Shown piece by piece: positions 11,093-23,866 of a stretch of 30,611 nt of DNA. The notes beneath the pieces were generated by a model. It was not told the DNA's origin. It did not search any database and saw only the letters and a program-made list of their open reading frames with translations. Position 1 is the stretch's first letter, and every line of letters begins with the position of its first letter. The stretch comes from Aplysia californica (Eukaryota > Mollusca > Gastropoda > Aplysiida > Aplysiidae). The DNA lies in the NCBI RefSeq assembly GCF_000002075.1, contig NW_004797291.1, forward strand, positions 2,306,587 to 2,337,197. The letters run 5' to 3'. A program made the translations under genes and the position numbers.

Positions 11093-11622
11093 GGGGGCTC
11101 TCGTGGCCTAGAGGTTAAGGTGTTGGCCTCTCACTCAAAAGGTCCCGTGTTCGAATCCGGGTAGCGACCGAAAAATTTTCTTCTCTAAAATTTGTCTCCT
11201 TTCACCTCATTTCCTGCTCTCTAGCAATGTTCTGTCGTCTGCTTTCGTCTCCTCCTTCTGCCCCCACCCCCACACCTCCTTTGCCCCTTTCTTTGGGCTC
11301 CTGATTCTTTCTGCAGCCTTTCTACTGCTACTCCTTTGCTTCTTCTTACTGCTGTCTTTCAGCCACACCCCTGATCTTCTGGTAGGAAAGATCTACACCT
11401 AGCCTTCTCGGACAAGGGCGAAAAAATCTCGGAGGGCCCGTGTGCAAGTTGCGCACGTTAAAGATCCCTTGGTGGTCTAAAATCGATAAGAGTAGGCTTC
11501 GGCCGCCACCCGGGCAAAATTCCAAATTTCCAACCAACTGAAAATATTAGGTGTGTCCCGCGCGCTCATATGACCTTATGCAGTTGCGAGCGTCGTAAAA
11601 CACTTTACCAAAACAAACAAAC
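11093..11622 (+). mobile_element. tRNA-derived SINE, family B, apparently full length (about 530 bp)
   Basis: The tRNA-like head has an A box TGGCCTAGAGG at 11104-11114 and a B box GTTCGAATCC at 11149-11158. A pyrimidine-rich stretch (11180-11370) follows. Next comes a body with GCGCACGTTAAAGATCCC, then the 3' tail GCGCTCATATGACCTTATGC, GTTGCGAGCGTCGTAAAAC, ending in (CAAA)n at 11605-11622. The tail recurs alone at 5211 and 17218. The CGCTC/GAGCG pair in the tail forms a short hairpin. The tail differs from that of the LINE in this window, so a different LINE partner is likely. I cannot assign the body to a named conserved SINE domain with confidence. Confidence 0.85.
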
Positions 11623-12160
11623 AAAGATGCCAGGACTCCAAATCATGATCAGCTGTTGTGATTATCTTCCAAACCACAAAAAGATAATACATTTCAAGAG
11701 CAGGATATCTGGACTGTAAAATCATAATCTCAATACATATAAAATATCACGAGCTTAAAACCTGATCTGCTCTCACAAAATGTGTTATCCCACTCCAATT
11801 AAGCAATCTGAACAGCTAATCTCAACACTAATGACATTCTAAATGAAATGGATGAAATAAAAAATACAAAGTATTACATAGAATATTTCATTCTCATATC
11901 TCCACAAAGAAAAAACTGAGCCAATAACTATTTTCATTCTTGTTTTTTTAACAATAGACGAACATGTTCGGAGACATTAATTTCTCATTGAATTTGGCAT
12001 TCAGATAGAAAGTAGTGCCATTGCTTTTAAAGTGACTTCCCTTGTTTAAAAGTACAATTTAGTGTAGTTTCTCAGCCTCAGTCAATCTTTTCGCTGTGGA
12101 AAAGTGACAGAGTGTGAATGTGTGTGTATATGTGAGTGTGTGGATGTGTCTCTGTGGGTG
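11623..12160. other. no gene seen
   Basis: AT-rich sequence between the SINE and the (GA)n block, with nothing recognisable. Confidence 0.45.
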
Positions 12161-12163
12161 TGA

Positions 12164-12319
<156 letters not shown>

Positions 12320-13933
12320 AGGGATGGAATGTAGAGAAAACAAGAAAGAGCAAACGCATGCCTTACCCTAAATAAACGACTATTACTAGGATTAACAAAA
12401 TATAGAGCATACTTTCAGCATACCTTGGTGTCATACTTAAGGCACAAACTATTTCATATTCAAAAGAGACACTATATATCTTATCAAAGATGGCAAATTA
12501 GGTTTATGTGTAAATTATGATCCCTCATCATTGTACACTTTTGCTGTTTCTTCTTTATATGCTTGTTTTTCAGATTGATTTGTAGTGTAACTTAAACGTA
12601 AAACTCAAGGTACAATGCTAGAACTTTTTTTCTTTTTAAAGTGAAGACATGGTTGTTAATGCTAGAGAAAGGCTGGCATCAACAATCTCGTCCTCTCATC
12701 AACTACATTGTTATTGCATTAAACTAGTCATCTTTATATCTACTGGAGGAGAGCTTTCTCTTTATGCATGAAAAAAAGTCTGTACAAAAAACAAGATTCT
12801 GTCCTCTCAGACACCAAATGAAGGAAAACAGTAACGGGTAAAAAAAAATATATATCCACAGATATTATAAAGTAGTCTTCTTAAAAAAAAATTTTGAAAA
12901 AAAAATAGAAGATAGGAAAATAAAATTCATGCCTGTGAGTTTCAGACAGTTGGCATTTGATAGCTAATTCAAATTTTGGCAGATTGCATTAAACAGGGAT
13001 CACCATAAATTCAAAATCCAGCCTAAGTACACATTTTGAAATTGCAAAAATATCACATTGAATGATATGTATTACGATTTACAGATCATAATAGAGCTTA
13101 GGTGGCAAAAACTATAAAACATACTTCCTCCCCTTATCGCCCTCCAAAAAGTTTGGTGGTAGCACAATGGCAGGATGGAAAACCACTTCTACAGCAGAGT
13201 GACACTTGAGCACCAAATCTCAGGAGATGCATCACATTCCCTTTGGTGAATTGTCATGACTATCTTTCCCTCAGTCTCCCTTTCTTCTTTACACTGTGAA
13301 AGAAGGTGCAACACCTCCGAAATATCACCTTTCTCTCTTATCACCTTTCTCAGAGATAAATTTGTCTCAAAACAATAAGATACGATACTCATAAGCACTT
13401 TCTCCCATATTATGTGCACAGTTTACTGCTTAGGAAAGATGATTCTCATCTTGTTACCAGGTAAAGAAAAAGAAAATATTTTGAGTTAATGGACACCATT
13501 AGCGAAAAGCTTCTAGTTCACTTTTCCATCCAACTTCATCCAGTACAACATAAAGGATACCAATCATTTCCTGAGGATGCCAAGATATCTTGCAGAAAAA
13601 AACAACAATACAAACCTCCCCCTAAGAACAACCCCCCGCCCATCGTTTTTTTCTACAACTATTCTGGGTGTGGTTTTTAAAGAATAAAATTAATCCTCTA
13701 TTTACTGAAAAAATACATGATATTAGTAACTCACTCGTATATATTTCATTTATAAAAATGTCTTTTTTATGCACATTGGGTCTGTAGGTATGTGGAACAG
13801 GAAAGATGTGATGAAAAGAACAATTCACAATAAATTCTAACCCCTGCCCTTTCTAATAGTTATTTGTTCAAGCATCTATGCTCATACAAGTAATAAATGC
13901 TTGTTCCTGTTGTGTGCAAGTGCATGATCATAC
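12320..13933. other. 1.6 kb without recognisable gene
   Basis: AT-rich. A 76-codon minus-strand frame at 13189-13419 is rich in charged residues but matches nothing I know. No repeat was recognised. Confidence 0.4.
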
Positions 13934-14016
13934 CTTTAATGATGTCAGTGATGTCCAGAACAGACTCGTACAATCCGTGACCAACATCACATTTGAGAAG
14001 GAAGTTACAGAACAAA
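13934..14016 (-). CDS. candidate internal exon of an unidentified minus-strand gene
   Basis: On the minus strand an 83-nt stretch is flanked by AG (after CTCCTAATTTT) and by GTATGA, that is, an acceptor with a modest pyrimidine tract and an acceptable donor. In the frame starting at its second base it reads 27 codons without a stop. These include CDVGHGLYESVLDITDIIK, and the codons look more GC-balanced than the surrounding AT-rich sequence. The frame stays open outward on both sides only briefly (about 55 codons in all). I do not recognise the protein and found no partner exon with confidence nearby. It lies about 2.4 kb downstream of the GCH1 poly(A) signal on the same strand, so it would belong to a separate gene, or be chance. 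Confidence 0.25.
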
Positions 14017-16374
14017 CTAAAATTAGGAGCTTGTTAAAGTTAAAGTGCTGACAACATTTAGACAGACACGCATGAGACTAACCATAAGTCTGACGATAAA
14101 GCAAAGGTGAAAGCCAAATTCATGAACCGGATCTACTAACTAGGAGTATTAAAGGGATTAACAATTTCAACAAGAACAATGTCCCGTAACTACATTTATC
14201 TGGGAAGCAAAGGAACGGGCATCAAGCTTCTCCCAGTGAAAAAAAACAACCCTGACTGCTCAGGGTCACACGTCACTTTTCAAAATGGCGAATTGCAGAG
14301 TCTTACATAAGCAGTCAAACCAATGTCTTTCCTGCTCATATTGATAAGGCTCCAGAATAATACCATAGCAGAAAAATTGGCCCATCCAAGTTATGATGAA
14401 AAAAGAAAAATAACAACCGGTAGGTCATGATTCTACAAGGCGCAGGATGACGCAGAACCGATTGGCGAGAAGCAGATACCATTATCCTTATTTACTTATG
14501 AAATTCCATCTGCTGTAGTGAGTTGTCAGAAAAATGTGCTTCTGACACACTTGTCTTACGTCCCTTTCTTCTTTTTTTTTTCAGTTATGACTCTCTGACC
14601 TTCCTCAACAAGTAGGAACAAAAATCAGCTGGTGCTACGGAAACAAGTTCCAGGCATGAGGACAGCTGCGCACAGGAGCACAACGAGACCCTGGCAGTCA
14701 CAACCTTCTCTTTCCATGTGGTCTGGCAGTGCATGACCCTATCAATTTCTACAGAAGCAAGACAAGTACACAGCTGCTGGTGAAGAAGTAGGGAGGCAAT
14801 GAATCCTGACTGGTCTTCCCAATTCCAGGGAGGAACCAATGATGTCATGACAGTAAAAGTGGATTTTTAGACTTCCAGTTCCCCTCAAGAGCAGAACAGT
14901 CCACAAACACACTCCCCCATCTCATCCATATTATAGCAGATAGAAATAAACGGCTTGTCTACTGCTCGACGTTTTATAAAAGTTCTTGCTCTCTCATTAA
15001 AAAATACTTATCACAATCATTTTTCTATCTCTTGATATATTAAATGCATCTCTATCCAGGCTTGAATTTTTAAAAGGCCTGTAAGTTCTGTTCACACAGA
15101 CTGTCAAGCATCTTAAGGCACAACTTTACTAATGTTAGAACTTGATCTATCAAGTTAGTTTACGTGTAAGAACACTAAATGATAGGCATATCTGTCAGTG
15201 GGAAGGCCTACTCATGACATAAACATTCACTAAAGTAAAGGAGTTTAAAAAAAAATTAAACTAGATCCATCATCAACTACAAAACTGTCATAATATGTGA
15301 AATGGTGGTATGGATAGTTTGAAAAAGAATATGGTAGCCAAAATTTTGTGTCTAACACAAACAAGTACAGGTAGTTTTTAGATCAGGCATTGCTATTTCA
15401 TTAAAGTGCAGTGAATGACAAAAGCTGGAGAGGCAACTGTCAGTAACCAGAAAGGACCATTGACATCTGTAAGTGTAAGCCAAGCCTGTATGGCTGATAT
15501 CCTTTACCAAAAAGGAAATACCTTAGGCCTTCATGTTGACACCTCTGCAGCATTGTTCAGTTTACATATGCCATATTCAGCTGTTGAGCAACATGAAATT
15601 GCATACCTGCTGTCACATAGAAGGATAATCCACGCAGTAAGAGCATAAAGGTGAGATCAAAGAATCCAAGCATAATATTTGACAGTCTATACAATTTGTC
15701 CCTTTAATATATGGAAAATTTAAATTTCATTCTGTAGTAACCCTGTCTTATGCTCATGTCTCAAAAAAGCTATGATTTATAGAAGCCTAAGCTTAAAAGT
15801 AATCTTTAAAAAATATGTTGTGTTTTGCATGAACTGTGACATCATTTTTTGACAGGGTAGAACAGAAATTTTGGGCACATGTAACATTGATCTGATTTTG
15901 TATATTTAACATAGTGCCTTCGCTCTGCTCACCATCCAAAGTGTTGAGGAAAAGATGAAGAAACTTGATACAAAGAATATCAAAAGTTGTTCTTGGTATG
16001 CTGTATATGTGAGACTACTGATTTTAAATCTGTTATTATTTGGACAACTTGTATATTTTTATATGCTGTATACATGAGACTTTACAGATTTTACGGCCGT
16101 ATATATTTGGATAATCTTTATTTTAAAGCAGCATATATTATATTTTTTACTTTAAAAGATTGAATGCAATTATTAGTGATGTCGTTGTGGAGATCACTGT
16201 CGATATATCAAATCATTCACCAGTTCGCAGGTCCAGCCAATGGTATTCAAAAACAACTTCACATTCTCAAACACAAGAATCAGGCCAAAACTTGTCACTC
16301 AATCTTAAAAAAAAGAACGAAGAAGAGTAAACATGAACTTCCTTTGCACTTAAAATTGACATTTCATTAAAGAC
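14017..16374. other. 2.4 kb without recognised gene
   Basis: AT-rich, apparently low in repeats. The longest frames (14585-14848 minus, 15415-15648 plus) carry no motif I know. A strong-looking plus-strand acceptor (T-rich tract ending in CAG at about 14583) is followed by only nine codons before a stop; I do not call it. This could be intergenic DNA or an extended GCH1 3'UTR if the proximal poly(A) signal is bypassed. Confidence 0.4.
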
Positions 16375-16629
16375 AGAAGTTTCACAGGACTACAGAATTT
16401 TTATTACAGAAACCCTCACCCAGCATCAATTACCTAGAATAACAAAATGACCAAATATGACTAGCCCTGGTTACAAGAAAAATATCATTCTGTTTACAAA
16501 GAAGAATAATTTCAGGTACAACAGACACCACAAAGCCTGCAAAAAGTATGACCTCTTATACATTTTTCACTCATTCACCACAAACCACAACCATATGACA
16601 CATTAAGTGCTGCTCACACGTTGACTGTC
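16375..16629 (-). other. GCH1: GCH1 3' untranslated region (proximal)
   Basis: This minus-strand sequence follows the GCH1 stop codon. The lower boundary is inferred from the AATAAA hexamer at 16400-16405 plus the usual 10-30 nt to cleavage. The sequence beyond the hexamer on the transcribed strand is U/G-containing (CTTCTGTCTTTAATG). Longer isoforms are possible. Confidence 0.55.
16400..16405 (-). terminator. polyadenylation signal AATAAA
   Basis: TTTATT on the plus strand gives a canonical AATAAA on the GCH1 strand, about 225 nt after the stop. Such hexamers are frequent in AT-rich DNA, so its use is inferred from position. Confidence 0.5.
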
Positions 16630-16759
16630 TCACTTTGCTAGCGCCAGAGCTAAGAATTCTTCCCTTGTCTTCGGGTCATCGCGGAAGACTCCTAGCATGG
16701 TGCTAGTGATGGTTTTGCTGTTCAGTTTCTGCACTCCTCGCATCACCATGCACATATGA
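16630..16759 (-). CDS. GCH1: GTP cyclohydrolase I, last coding exon (C-terminus)
   Basis: GTP cyclohydrolase I converts GTP to 7,8-dihydroneopterin triphosphate, the first and rate-limiting step of tetrahydrobiopterin synthesis, as a cytosolic homodecamer. This exon encodes [16 protein letters not shown], then [19 protein letters not shown], and ends LALALAK-stop. It closely parallels the C-terminus of animal GCH1 (human [20 protein letters not shown] and so on). The H and C of HMC match the active-site histidine and the zinc-ligand cysteine of the family. The acceptor is strong (TTTTTATTTTTCTTGTCTTCAG on the minus strand). The exon begins with the third base of a codon; joined to TG from the previous exon it makes TGT (Cys), giving VVEACHMCM where human has VVEATHMCM. 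The C-terminal LALALAK differs from the human LTLIRS. The identification is secure. Confidence 0.97.
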
Positions 16760-17217
16760 CTGAAGACAAGAAAAATAAAAAACCCAAAGCATAAGTAAAT
16801 TGCATGAGCTGTACACATGGCATTGACACAATTAAAAGCAGAGGAATAGAACCTACATACTCTCATTATATGAACATCAGAAACAATGAAATGTTTTAGT
16901 ACATTTTATGACACTTGAAACACAATAAATCTTACAAGTGCTGAAGATAAGAGGTGTAACAAGAGAGTAGCAAACACAAAAAGAAGGAGGAGAGATAAGG
17001 AGGAAATACATGTATCTTTGATAGGAAAGAAGGTACAAACAGCACAAGAACACACGCCTACAACTCACAAACAATGAAAGTTATTTGGAATTCCACAGTT
17101 CTTTACAGTCACAATTAAAAAGTGGTTTGTTTCTTCTTTCCTATGAAACATCTATCGTTTTTATCTCCCTTTCTTCTTTTTTATGTTTGTTACTCTCTTG
17201 TAACACCTAATCTTCTG

Positions 17218-17292
17218 GCGCTCATATGACCTTAAGCAATTGCGAGCCCTGTAAAACCTCTACTAACCCCCCCCCCCCCCCAAAAAAAAAAG
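17218..17292 (+). mobile_element. orphan 3' tail of SINE family B, with (C)n(A)n end
   Basis: GGCGCTCATATGACCTTAAG, CAATTGCGAGCCCTGTAAAAC matches the family-B tail at 11550-11600. It is followed by CTCTACTAA, about 15 C and about 10 A. No tRNA head precedes it. It lies antisense in the last GCH1 intron. Confidence 0.83.
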
Positions 17293-17790
17293 ATCAATGG
17301 TATGGAGACACCAAAGAAGAGAAGGAAGTTGTTCACGCTTTCCCGGGCAGTGGACAAAGACTGAGAAAATTTCCTCCCTGCAAAAATTGCCAGTTAGCAA
17401 GCTAGGTTGAAAATGAAATTTGTTTGTAGAAAAATATTGTGCATGCTTGATTTCTTTATTAACGTGTTTTGTTATACTGTCCCCCCCACCATGTGATTAT
17501 GAGCTAAAGTACCGGTGGGCCTACATTTTAGCTCCTCATGGAGACAATTAGCACGAAGACCCTGGGGTGGACGCTGGAAAGGAGAGATGAGCAGCTATGG
17601 ACATGTACGGCCTGCTATGATTCTAGTTCAGGATCCAAGTAATCCAAGTACCAGTACAAGTTAACACTACAGTGACACACTGCATTACGAGAGTGCCTGT
17701 GCGATCCCTAGGACTGCTGCCAGCAGTTACTACTAATTATGTAGTACTATAGGTAGTTTGTTGGCTACTCGAGCGATCCATCAATTATCA
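17293..17790. other. intronic sequence, nothing recognised
   Basis: Part of the last GCH1 intron. No exon-like frame with splice sites and no repeat was seen. Confidence 0.5.
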
Positions 17791-18423
<633 letters not shown>

Positions 18424-18442
18424 GGGGGGAAACATCACATTA

Positions 18443-18559
<117 letters not shown>

Positions 18560-18587
18560 TCAGACAGTTTACAGAAACACATTTGTC

Positions 18588-18701
18588 AAGCGACTTGAGG
18601 GTTAATAAAAACCTTAGATAATTGATATACGTGATGCACTTGTGAAGCAACTCGAGGGCTAATACAAATCTTAGAAAACTGCTACACGGGTGCACGATGA
18701 A
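18588..18701. repeat. 57-bp tandem duplication, diverged
   Basis: AAGCGACTTGAGGGTTAATA at 18588 is echoed by AAGCAACTCGAGGGCTAATA at 18645, with ACCTTAGA/ATCTTAGA and GATGCAC/GGTGCAC following in step. The spacing is 57 bp. It begins 60 bp upstream (transcript sense) of the 85-nt exon. Confidence 0.7.
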
Positions 18702-21700
18702 TAAAATAGTATGCACTTTGGCAGCCAGTATTCGACCTGACGCGATCCGATAAGCTCAAGGAGATTGGGTGCATTTAATTGATGGGCATCACTGATAAAA
18801 ACATCGTGTTATAAAAGCCCCTGTCAAAGTAATCCCAAGGGTACAAATGGTGCTAATTACGCTACCTTAGAATTACAAAGTTGTATCTGTGCAGAACCTA
18901 GTTTTGAGAAAACTGAATTAAAAAAAGGTTGAGTTTCACAATAATCAAACTTTTTCGAATGCACTGCTTTGACAATCTTGAAAACGACTCAGAATAATCG
19001 TACAATTCTGATAGAGCATTTGATTTCTAATCTCATAATAATATGGTCTTAGTAATTCAAAACAGCCAAAAATGTCAAGTAGAACTTTGTTATTCTGCTA
19101 ACGTAGCGACTGGTCAAATTAAAATGCATGAGATTAGTTCAGGTCGGATCGGGTCAAGTAATTGTCCAATACACACTATGTCAAATTGACCTCTGCTTTG
19201 TTTCATCAAATTTGACTTGAAAGTCCATTTGAGCCTATTGCAATCTGTGCAAGAACAAAAGATGTGACCATGCCATAGCGTGTTGGAGCATTCTCATTAG
19301 CTTTTTTTCGTCAAAAAAAAAAGAACCGATCGACAGTAGAAAATCAAGCAAGTTTGATTCTGATCACAGGGTGCAAAAGAGATTTCTGTCGCCCCTCCGG
19401 GCTCCTTGAACGAAAACCTGGTTGCCATCAAATATTATCAAACCATGTCAAACAAGGATTATGAAGAAAATCGTTCAATGTTGTAGATAAATTCAAAAGC
19501 GGGACAACCACTACTTTAGGTCGAGTTATGTCCCTTGATGGCTGCGCACGATTCTTGGCCAAAGATTAGTGCACGATCGTATTCCTAGACCAGCATCGCA
19601 CAACGAACAACAAACCAAAACAAACAAACACACAAAACAAAAACAAAACAACCCCCACTAAAAAAACAACAACAAACAAACGCAAAAACAAACAAAGTTG
19701 GTCAACTACTTTGTTGCAGAATTGGGGACAAATAAAACTTGATTAAGTGGTTTCGTGTCGGTGCGGTAGGGTTTTCTTTTATCCATTGTCCCCAACACAC
19801 TAACAAAATTAACATATATGCGAGGAGATAACCGAGGCGCTGTTGCAATTGAATGAAACGCATTATGAAAAAGGCGTGACAATGTGCTTGTGTGAGTGCC
19901 GTTATGCTCTTGTATTTAGGGTAAAAAATATTATGCACATAATATACGCGTTTAGCTGTAACTTATCAAAACTGACAGACAACGTTTTCTTGCGGTTTAC
20001 GAAGGCTGACACCAATCGTCTTGAAAAGTAGGCTACTATAATGTATGTGTTTGTTTGACGCCGTGGGTGGAAAAACCCATCAATACACTGATTACGTCAG
20101 ACTCGAGACACCAGCGATTTCGGCTAAACGGAATTCCAAACGAAGGCATTAAACGTAGAGATGTGATTTACAATAAACCGTCACATTTGACTTTTGTCAA
20201 TATTTGTTTAAAAATATGGCATCCTGTAGTAAAGGCCAGAGAAAGATCAATATATGGTTGCAAATAATTGTAAATCATAACTAGGCCGGCAGCTTAGTCC
20301 CTGTTTGTCAGAGACCACCAAAAAAGACTGTAGGCCTACGCAACTGTACAAAACAGACCACCCAATGTGTAAACCATGCGGGCGCACTCGCGCGTAAAAT
20401 GTAAAATTATGTGAGTAGGTCAAGAATCCATAAGAAAGCATCAACGCCTATGAAAGTTTTGATTTCCATTTCTCAAGTTATTTCACAAGCCCTCGCCTAA
20501 TATTTTCACTTTTCTGGCGAATCCGTTGGAAGAACAGCAGAAAGAATATATTACAAATAAAAAAACAACAACCCCAATCCAGCAACTGAGGCCTGCTGCC
20601 TAAGACTGAATCTGTACAGAAGAGAAGCGATCGGCCATCTTTTAAGATTATCATATCTACCTAAATCTCAAAACCTCACTTCTTCAACAATGATATCTAG
20701 TACACACAAGGTTAAGGTATCAAAACTGCGAATACTGTATCGAATCACTAAAGCATCGTTGAGAAGAAGTTAATCTTGTCGGGGATTTTAAATCAAAGTA
20801 TAGAGTGCACCCGAACCGAACACATAGATAATATACTATTATTCTGTATGCTATGCAACATATACATGTAATTATATCATATAACATAAGTCTTAAATAA
20901 CAGGTGTCAGGGGAACGCGGAAGACATATGTGTCACTTAAGGAGAAACAGGCGCACCCTCGAGCGACGACCTAGAGTTCTCAAGCACTTCACTTGATTAA
21001 AAATTCCCTGCAAAACACGCTTCTTGGAGAAACTAGTGACTCGCTGAAGTTGTCTTCCTGGTCGAGACACAGCAGTCACAGAAGTCTTCAACAAGCGCTT
21101 TCAAAGGAAACCTTAGTAAAAAAAAAAAAAAAAAAGAAAAAAAGCCCAGCAAAAGTAACGTCGAACAAGGCACTGTATGTGCTTTATCAACCGGATCTAG
21201 GATTTCGTGTACAAAACACATGGGGAAAAAAACCCTGTTAACATTCAAAGTCTATTGTTACATTCCCAGAATTGATTTAAGCAGAAATGATCAAAGGATG
21301 ATTGCACAAAAACTGCTACATCAGGTAGAATAGAAGATCAAGTCTTTAAAAAAGCCGTTCCATTTTATCGCGAGTCGACAAGTTCAATGTACCTTTGAAT
21401 TGACTTATGAAAGTTCGGTTCAGAAGACACTCCTATAACTTATAAGCGGTTCTCGAAGGTACGTCCCCGGCAGAACCCGGAAGAATCACAGCTCTTGCCA
21501 TATTATGAACCCACACCCAGCTCTCAAAATATCCTAGCATCGATAAATCCCATTATATATGCGTTGGATTGAACCCCCCCCCCGACAAAAAACAGAAAAA
21601 AACAACTACAGCAAAAAAGATAACAAAACAAAGACAATATAGCCGGAAGACGCATGGCCATGTTCCAAGATACCATTTTTTTAAAACCTATAAAATATCG

Positions 21701-21774
21701 GCTTTTTAAAACCGAATTTGGGCTTCGATCAGTTTCATATCTTTAATCCCTTTTCTGTCGAAAAATTGCAATAA
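18702..21774. other. intronic sequence with A-rich runs, no gene seen
   Basis: About 3 kb of GCH1 intron. A CAAA/CAACAA-rich stretch occupies about 19611-19697, a 19-A run lies at 21118-21135, and a C10 run lies near 21576. No frame with protein similarity was recognised. Confidence 0.5.
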
Positions 21775-21775
21775 C

Positions 21776-22008
21776 ATGCTTACTAAATGTATCAAATTCA
21801 CTGGACAGTTACTGCAGTGGAACCCACAAGGAGCACGAGGCAGGGTTAGGCCACGGGAAACATGGAGGAGATGCGTAAAAAGGGACGCGAGAGAAATTAA
21901 GCTCACTTGGAACGAGCTTGGAAGGATGGCCCAGGACAGCGATAAATGGAAGGAGCTTGTATGTGGCCAATACCCTGCCAGGGGTGAAAGGCATGGATGA
22001 TGATGAAT
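21776..22008 (+). mobile_element. LINE 3' fragment (C-terminal tail of an RT ORF) with GATGAT tail
   Basis: The frame 21776-22000 reads QWNPQGARGRVRPRETWRR, then WNELGRMAQDSDKWKELV and ends with a stop just after a YPARGERHG block. This W-P-G-R-GRPR-TWRR ... AQDR-W-LV pattern is the usual C-terminal end of a class of non-LTR retrotransposon ORF2 proteins in invertebrates. The short repeat ATGGATGATGATGAA directly after it looks like the 3' tail. Only the last 75 codons are present, a severe 5' truncation. The clade is different from the L2-like LINE at the window start; I do not assign it further. Confidence 0.75.
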
Positions 22009-22189
22009 GTGTCATATGTTTATTTTCTTTATCTGAGATACCCTTCTTGACATGCATCACAAGATCAGAGTCAAAGATGTAAAATCAGCTTTTGCCATTG
22101 TGGAGTACTTCGTGAAAACTGAGTACTGCGAGTCGCTATTCGGTTTCTGCCCCCCCCCCCCCAAAAAAAAAAAAGTCGAAAAAAAAAAT
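22009..22189. other. spacer with (C)n(A)n tract
   Basis: C14 followed by A12 at about 22150-22174, then a second A run, immediately before the first copy of the duplicated segment. Confidence 0.6.
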
Positions 22190-23135
22190 CTACAACTTTG
22201 GGGACAAACGTGTGCGCTAACTTTAAAAAAACCCCAACCCAACCCCAACCAACTTTTCTTCTGTTTCGTGCAGTTAAATACAAAGTTTCATGGCAACAAT
22301 CCAAAGACATTGATTTGATTCTCTTCTTCTATTTTTTGTTATTTATAAGCACGGGACGTCTTACTTTGGATAAATAACTACAGCTTACACCGGTAAAAGA
22401 GGGGCTTCCAAGAACTATTGAGAATATCTTATTCGTGGCGTCGGTGGCCCAGTGGTTAGGCTCTCGGACTTGCAACCGTAAGGTCGTGGGTTCGAATCCC
22501 GTCAGGGACCCGACGTTGTGTCCTTGGGAAAGGCACTTTACACGAATTTTCCTCACTTCACCCAGGTGGGAATGGGTACCCGGCTATAGACAGCGAAAGA
22601 TCTTGTCAGTTTGTTAATCAGCTGCTTGCACTGTATGCTTCCCGGAAGCTGAGAATGTTTCGGAGTGTTTTATTGTCTGCTGGGGTAATAATATAGTGTA
22701 AAGCGCATAGAGCCTGCTGTTGAGCGGGGATATGCGCTATACAAATGCTGTCTATTATTATTATTATTATTTAAAAACGATTTTCGTGCTTCCACACAAA
22801 TAACCCGCAGAATCAATCCAGTAGTGTTGATGGCTCGGTGCAAAACTCCCCGTCAAACGTGTTATGGGCAAAATAGGTCTTCGTCAGCATCATGAGCCCA
22901 TCCCTTATCTGATAAGGGTTTATTTTTCTCTGTTAATATTCTTTAATGCGTGGCTGCTTCCCAAATACAAATAATACCCGGAGCAACCTTGACGATGTTT
23001 CTATGGCCATAGCTCTCCTGGTGCAGCAGGTTCGGTTTGAAAATTTATTAGAAGTGTCGTGGTCCATGACGAAAAGAAAGGTTCTTTACACCATGAATGA
23101 TATGCCCTGACGACATTTTAAATATTGAGGAAAAG
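22190..23135. repeat. duplicated segment, copy 1 (contains SINE A)
   Basis: Starts at TACAACTTTGGGGA and shares blocks in order with 24307-25025: AAGCACGG, AACCCGCAG, ATCAATCCAGTAGTGTTGAT, CTCCCCGTCAAACGTGTT, GCGTGGCTGCTTCCCAAATA, TCTATGGCCATAG and TTAGAAGTGTCGTGGTC. By eye the 3' half is close to 90 percent identical. A family-A SINE sits inside this copy only. No conserved reading frame links the copies. Confidence 0.9.
22434..22771 (+). mobile_element. tRNA-derived SINE, family A, full-length copy
   Basis: The tRNA-like head has an A box TGGCCCAGTGG at 22445-22455 and a B box GGTTCGAATCC at 22489-22499. The apparent anticodon loop CTTGCAA would carry TGC, which suggests a tRNA-Ala-like origin (inference). 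The body includes CCTTGGGAAAGGCACTTTAC and CCCAGGTGGGAATGGGTACC. The tail has hairpin arms AGCGCATA (22702-22709) and TATGCGCT (22731-22738), then (ATT)n. It interrupts the duplicated segment; the paralogous site at about 24651 is empty. The flanks TTATT/TTATTT are compatible with a short target duplication but cannot be separated from the tail. Confidence 0.95.
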
Positions 23136-23574
23136 GTTAAAAAATGTGCGTAGGGCACTGGGCCGCCTTTCTGAACCACAACCACGGATGACTGGTTCTG
23201 TTATATAAATGAGTCCTATAATTTTCCCCGTACTTTTTTGTTTGCTTGCTTATTTGTCAGTTTGTTTGAGATTTAAGTTGTTAACTATTCTATATGGTGA
23301 TGTGAGGGGAAAAGCGACAACACACAATCTCTTGCAACACTGTCTAACATTCCAAGGATCTAGAATCAAGACTCCTTGATCAATAGGCTGTAAATCGTAA
23401 TCGTCGCAAATTATGAAATTTGTGACAAACCTCCCATTCTGCTAGCTTTACTCAAGTTTCGATAAACTAGAGGCTAGCTGTGGGGCTGGTTTACGTACAC
23501 GTCTGGCTTGAGTTTGGAGAAGCACAGGATGCTCCCTGAGTTTCCTCCCTGTTGCCAACACTTAATTCTTGAGC
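23136..23574. other. intronic sequence, nothing recognised
   Basis: Between copy 1 of the duplication and the family-C SINE. No gene or repeat seen. Confidence 0.5.
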
Positions 23575-23765
23575 CAATTTACACAATTTAGATCATTCGG
23601 GAGGCAGGCTTCTGACACAGCCAGAAAGGGCCAACCCAGGCTGAGAGGGATAAAAAAATCCCAACAGAAGACCGACATACTCAATAAAAATTCCTCCCCA
23701 CTCAGGAACCGAACTAGGGTCCTTTGCGTGCGACAGAGACGCACCTAACCTTACACCGTAGGCGC
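23575..23765 (-). mobile_element. tRNA-derived SINE, family C, copy 2
   Basis: The minus strand starts at GCGCCTACGGTGTAAGG, then TTAGGTGCGTCTC and a B-box-like TAGTTCGGTTCCTGAG, then a body that ends near AGCCTGCCTCCCGAATGATC. The order of blocks matches the copy at 3285-3470, including the AATT(T)AGATC at the 3' end. Divergence is clear but co-linearity is preserved throughout. Confidence 0.72.
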
Positions 23766-23797
23766 CGGCATTTCAACTGTGCAGCGACAGTTTAAAA

Positions 23798-23824
23798 TGT
23801 GTGTGTGTGTGTGTGTGTGCACAT

Positions 23825-23866
<42 letters not shown>

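Noticed and set aside
14570-14610. Plus-strand acceptor with terminal exon reading YDSLTFLNK-stop
   Set aside because: The T-rich tract and CAG are attractive, but nine codons without any partner exon are not evidence of a gene.
22434-22510. Possible functional tRNA gene
   Set aside because: A and B boxes are good, but the acceptor stem does not close and the sequence continues into a SINE body and LINE-type tail; it is a SINE head.
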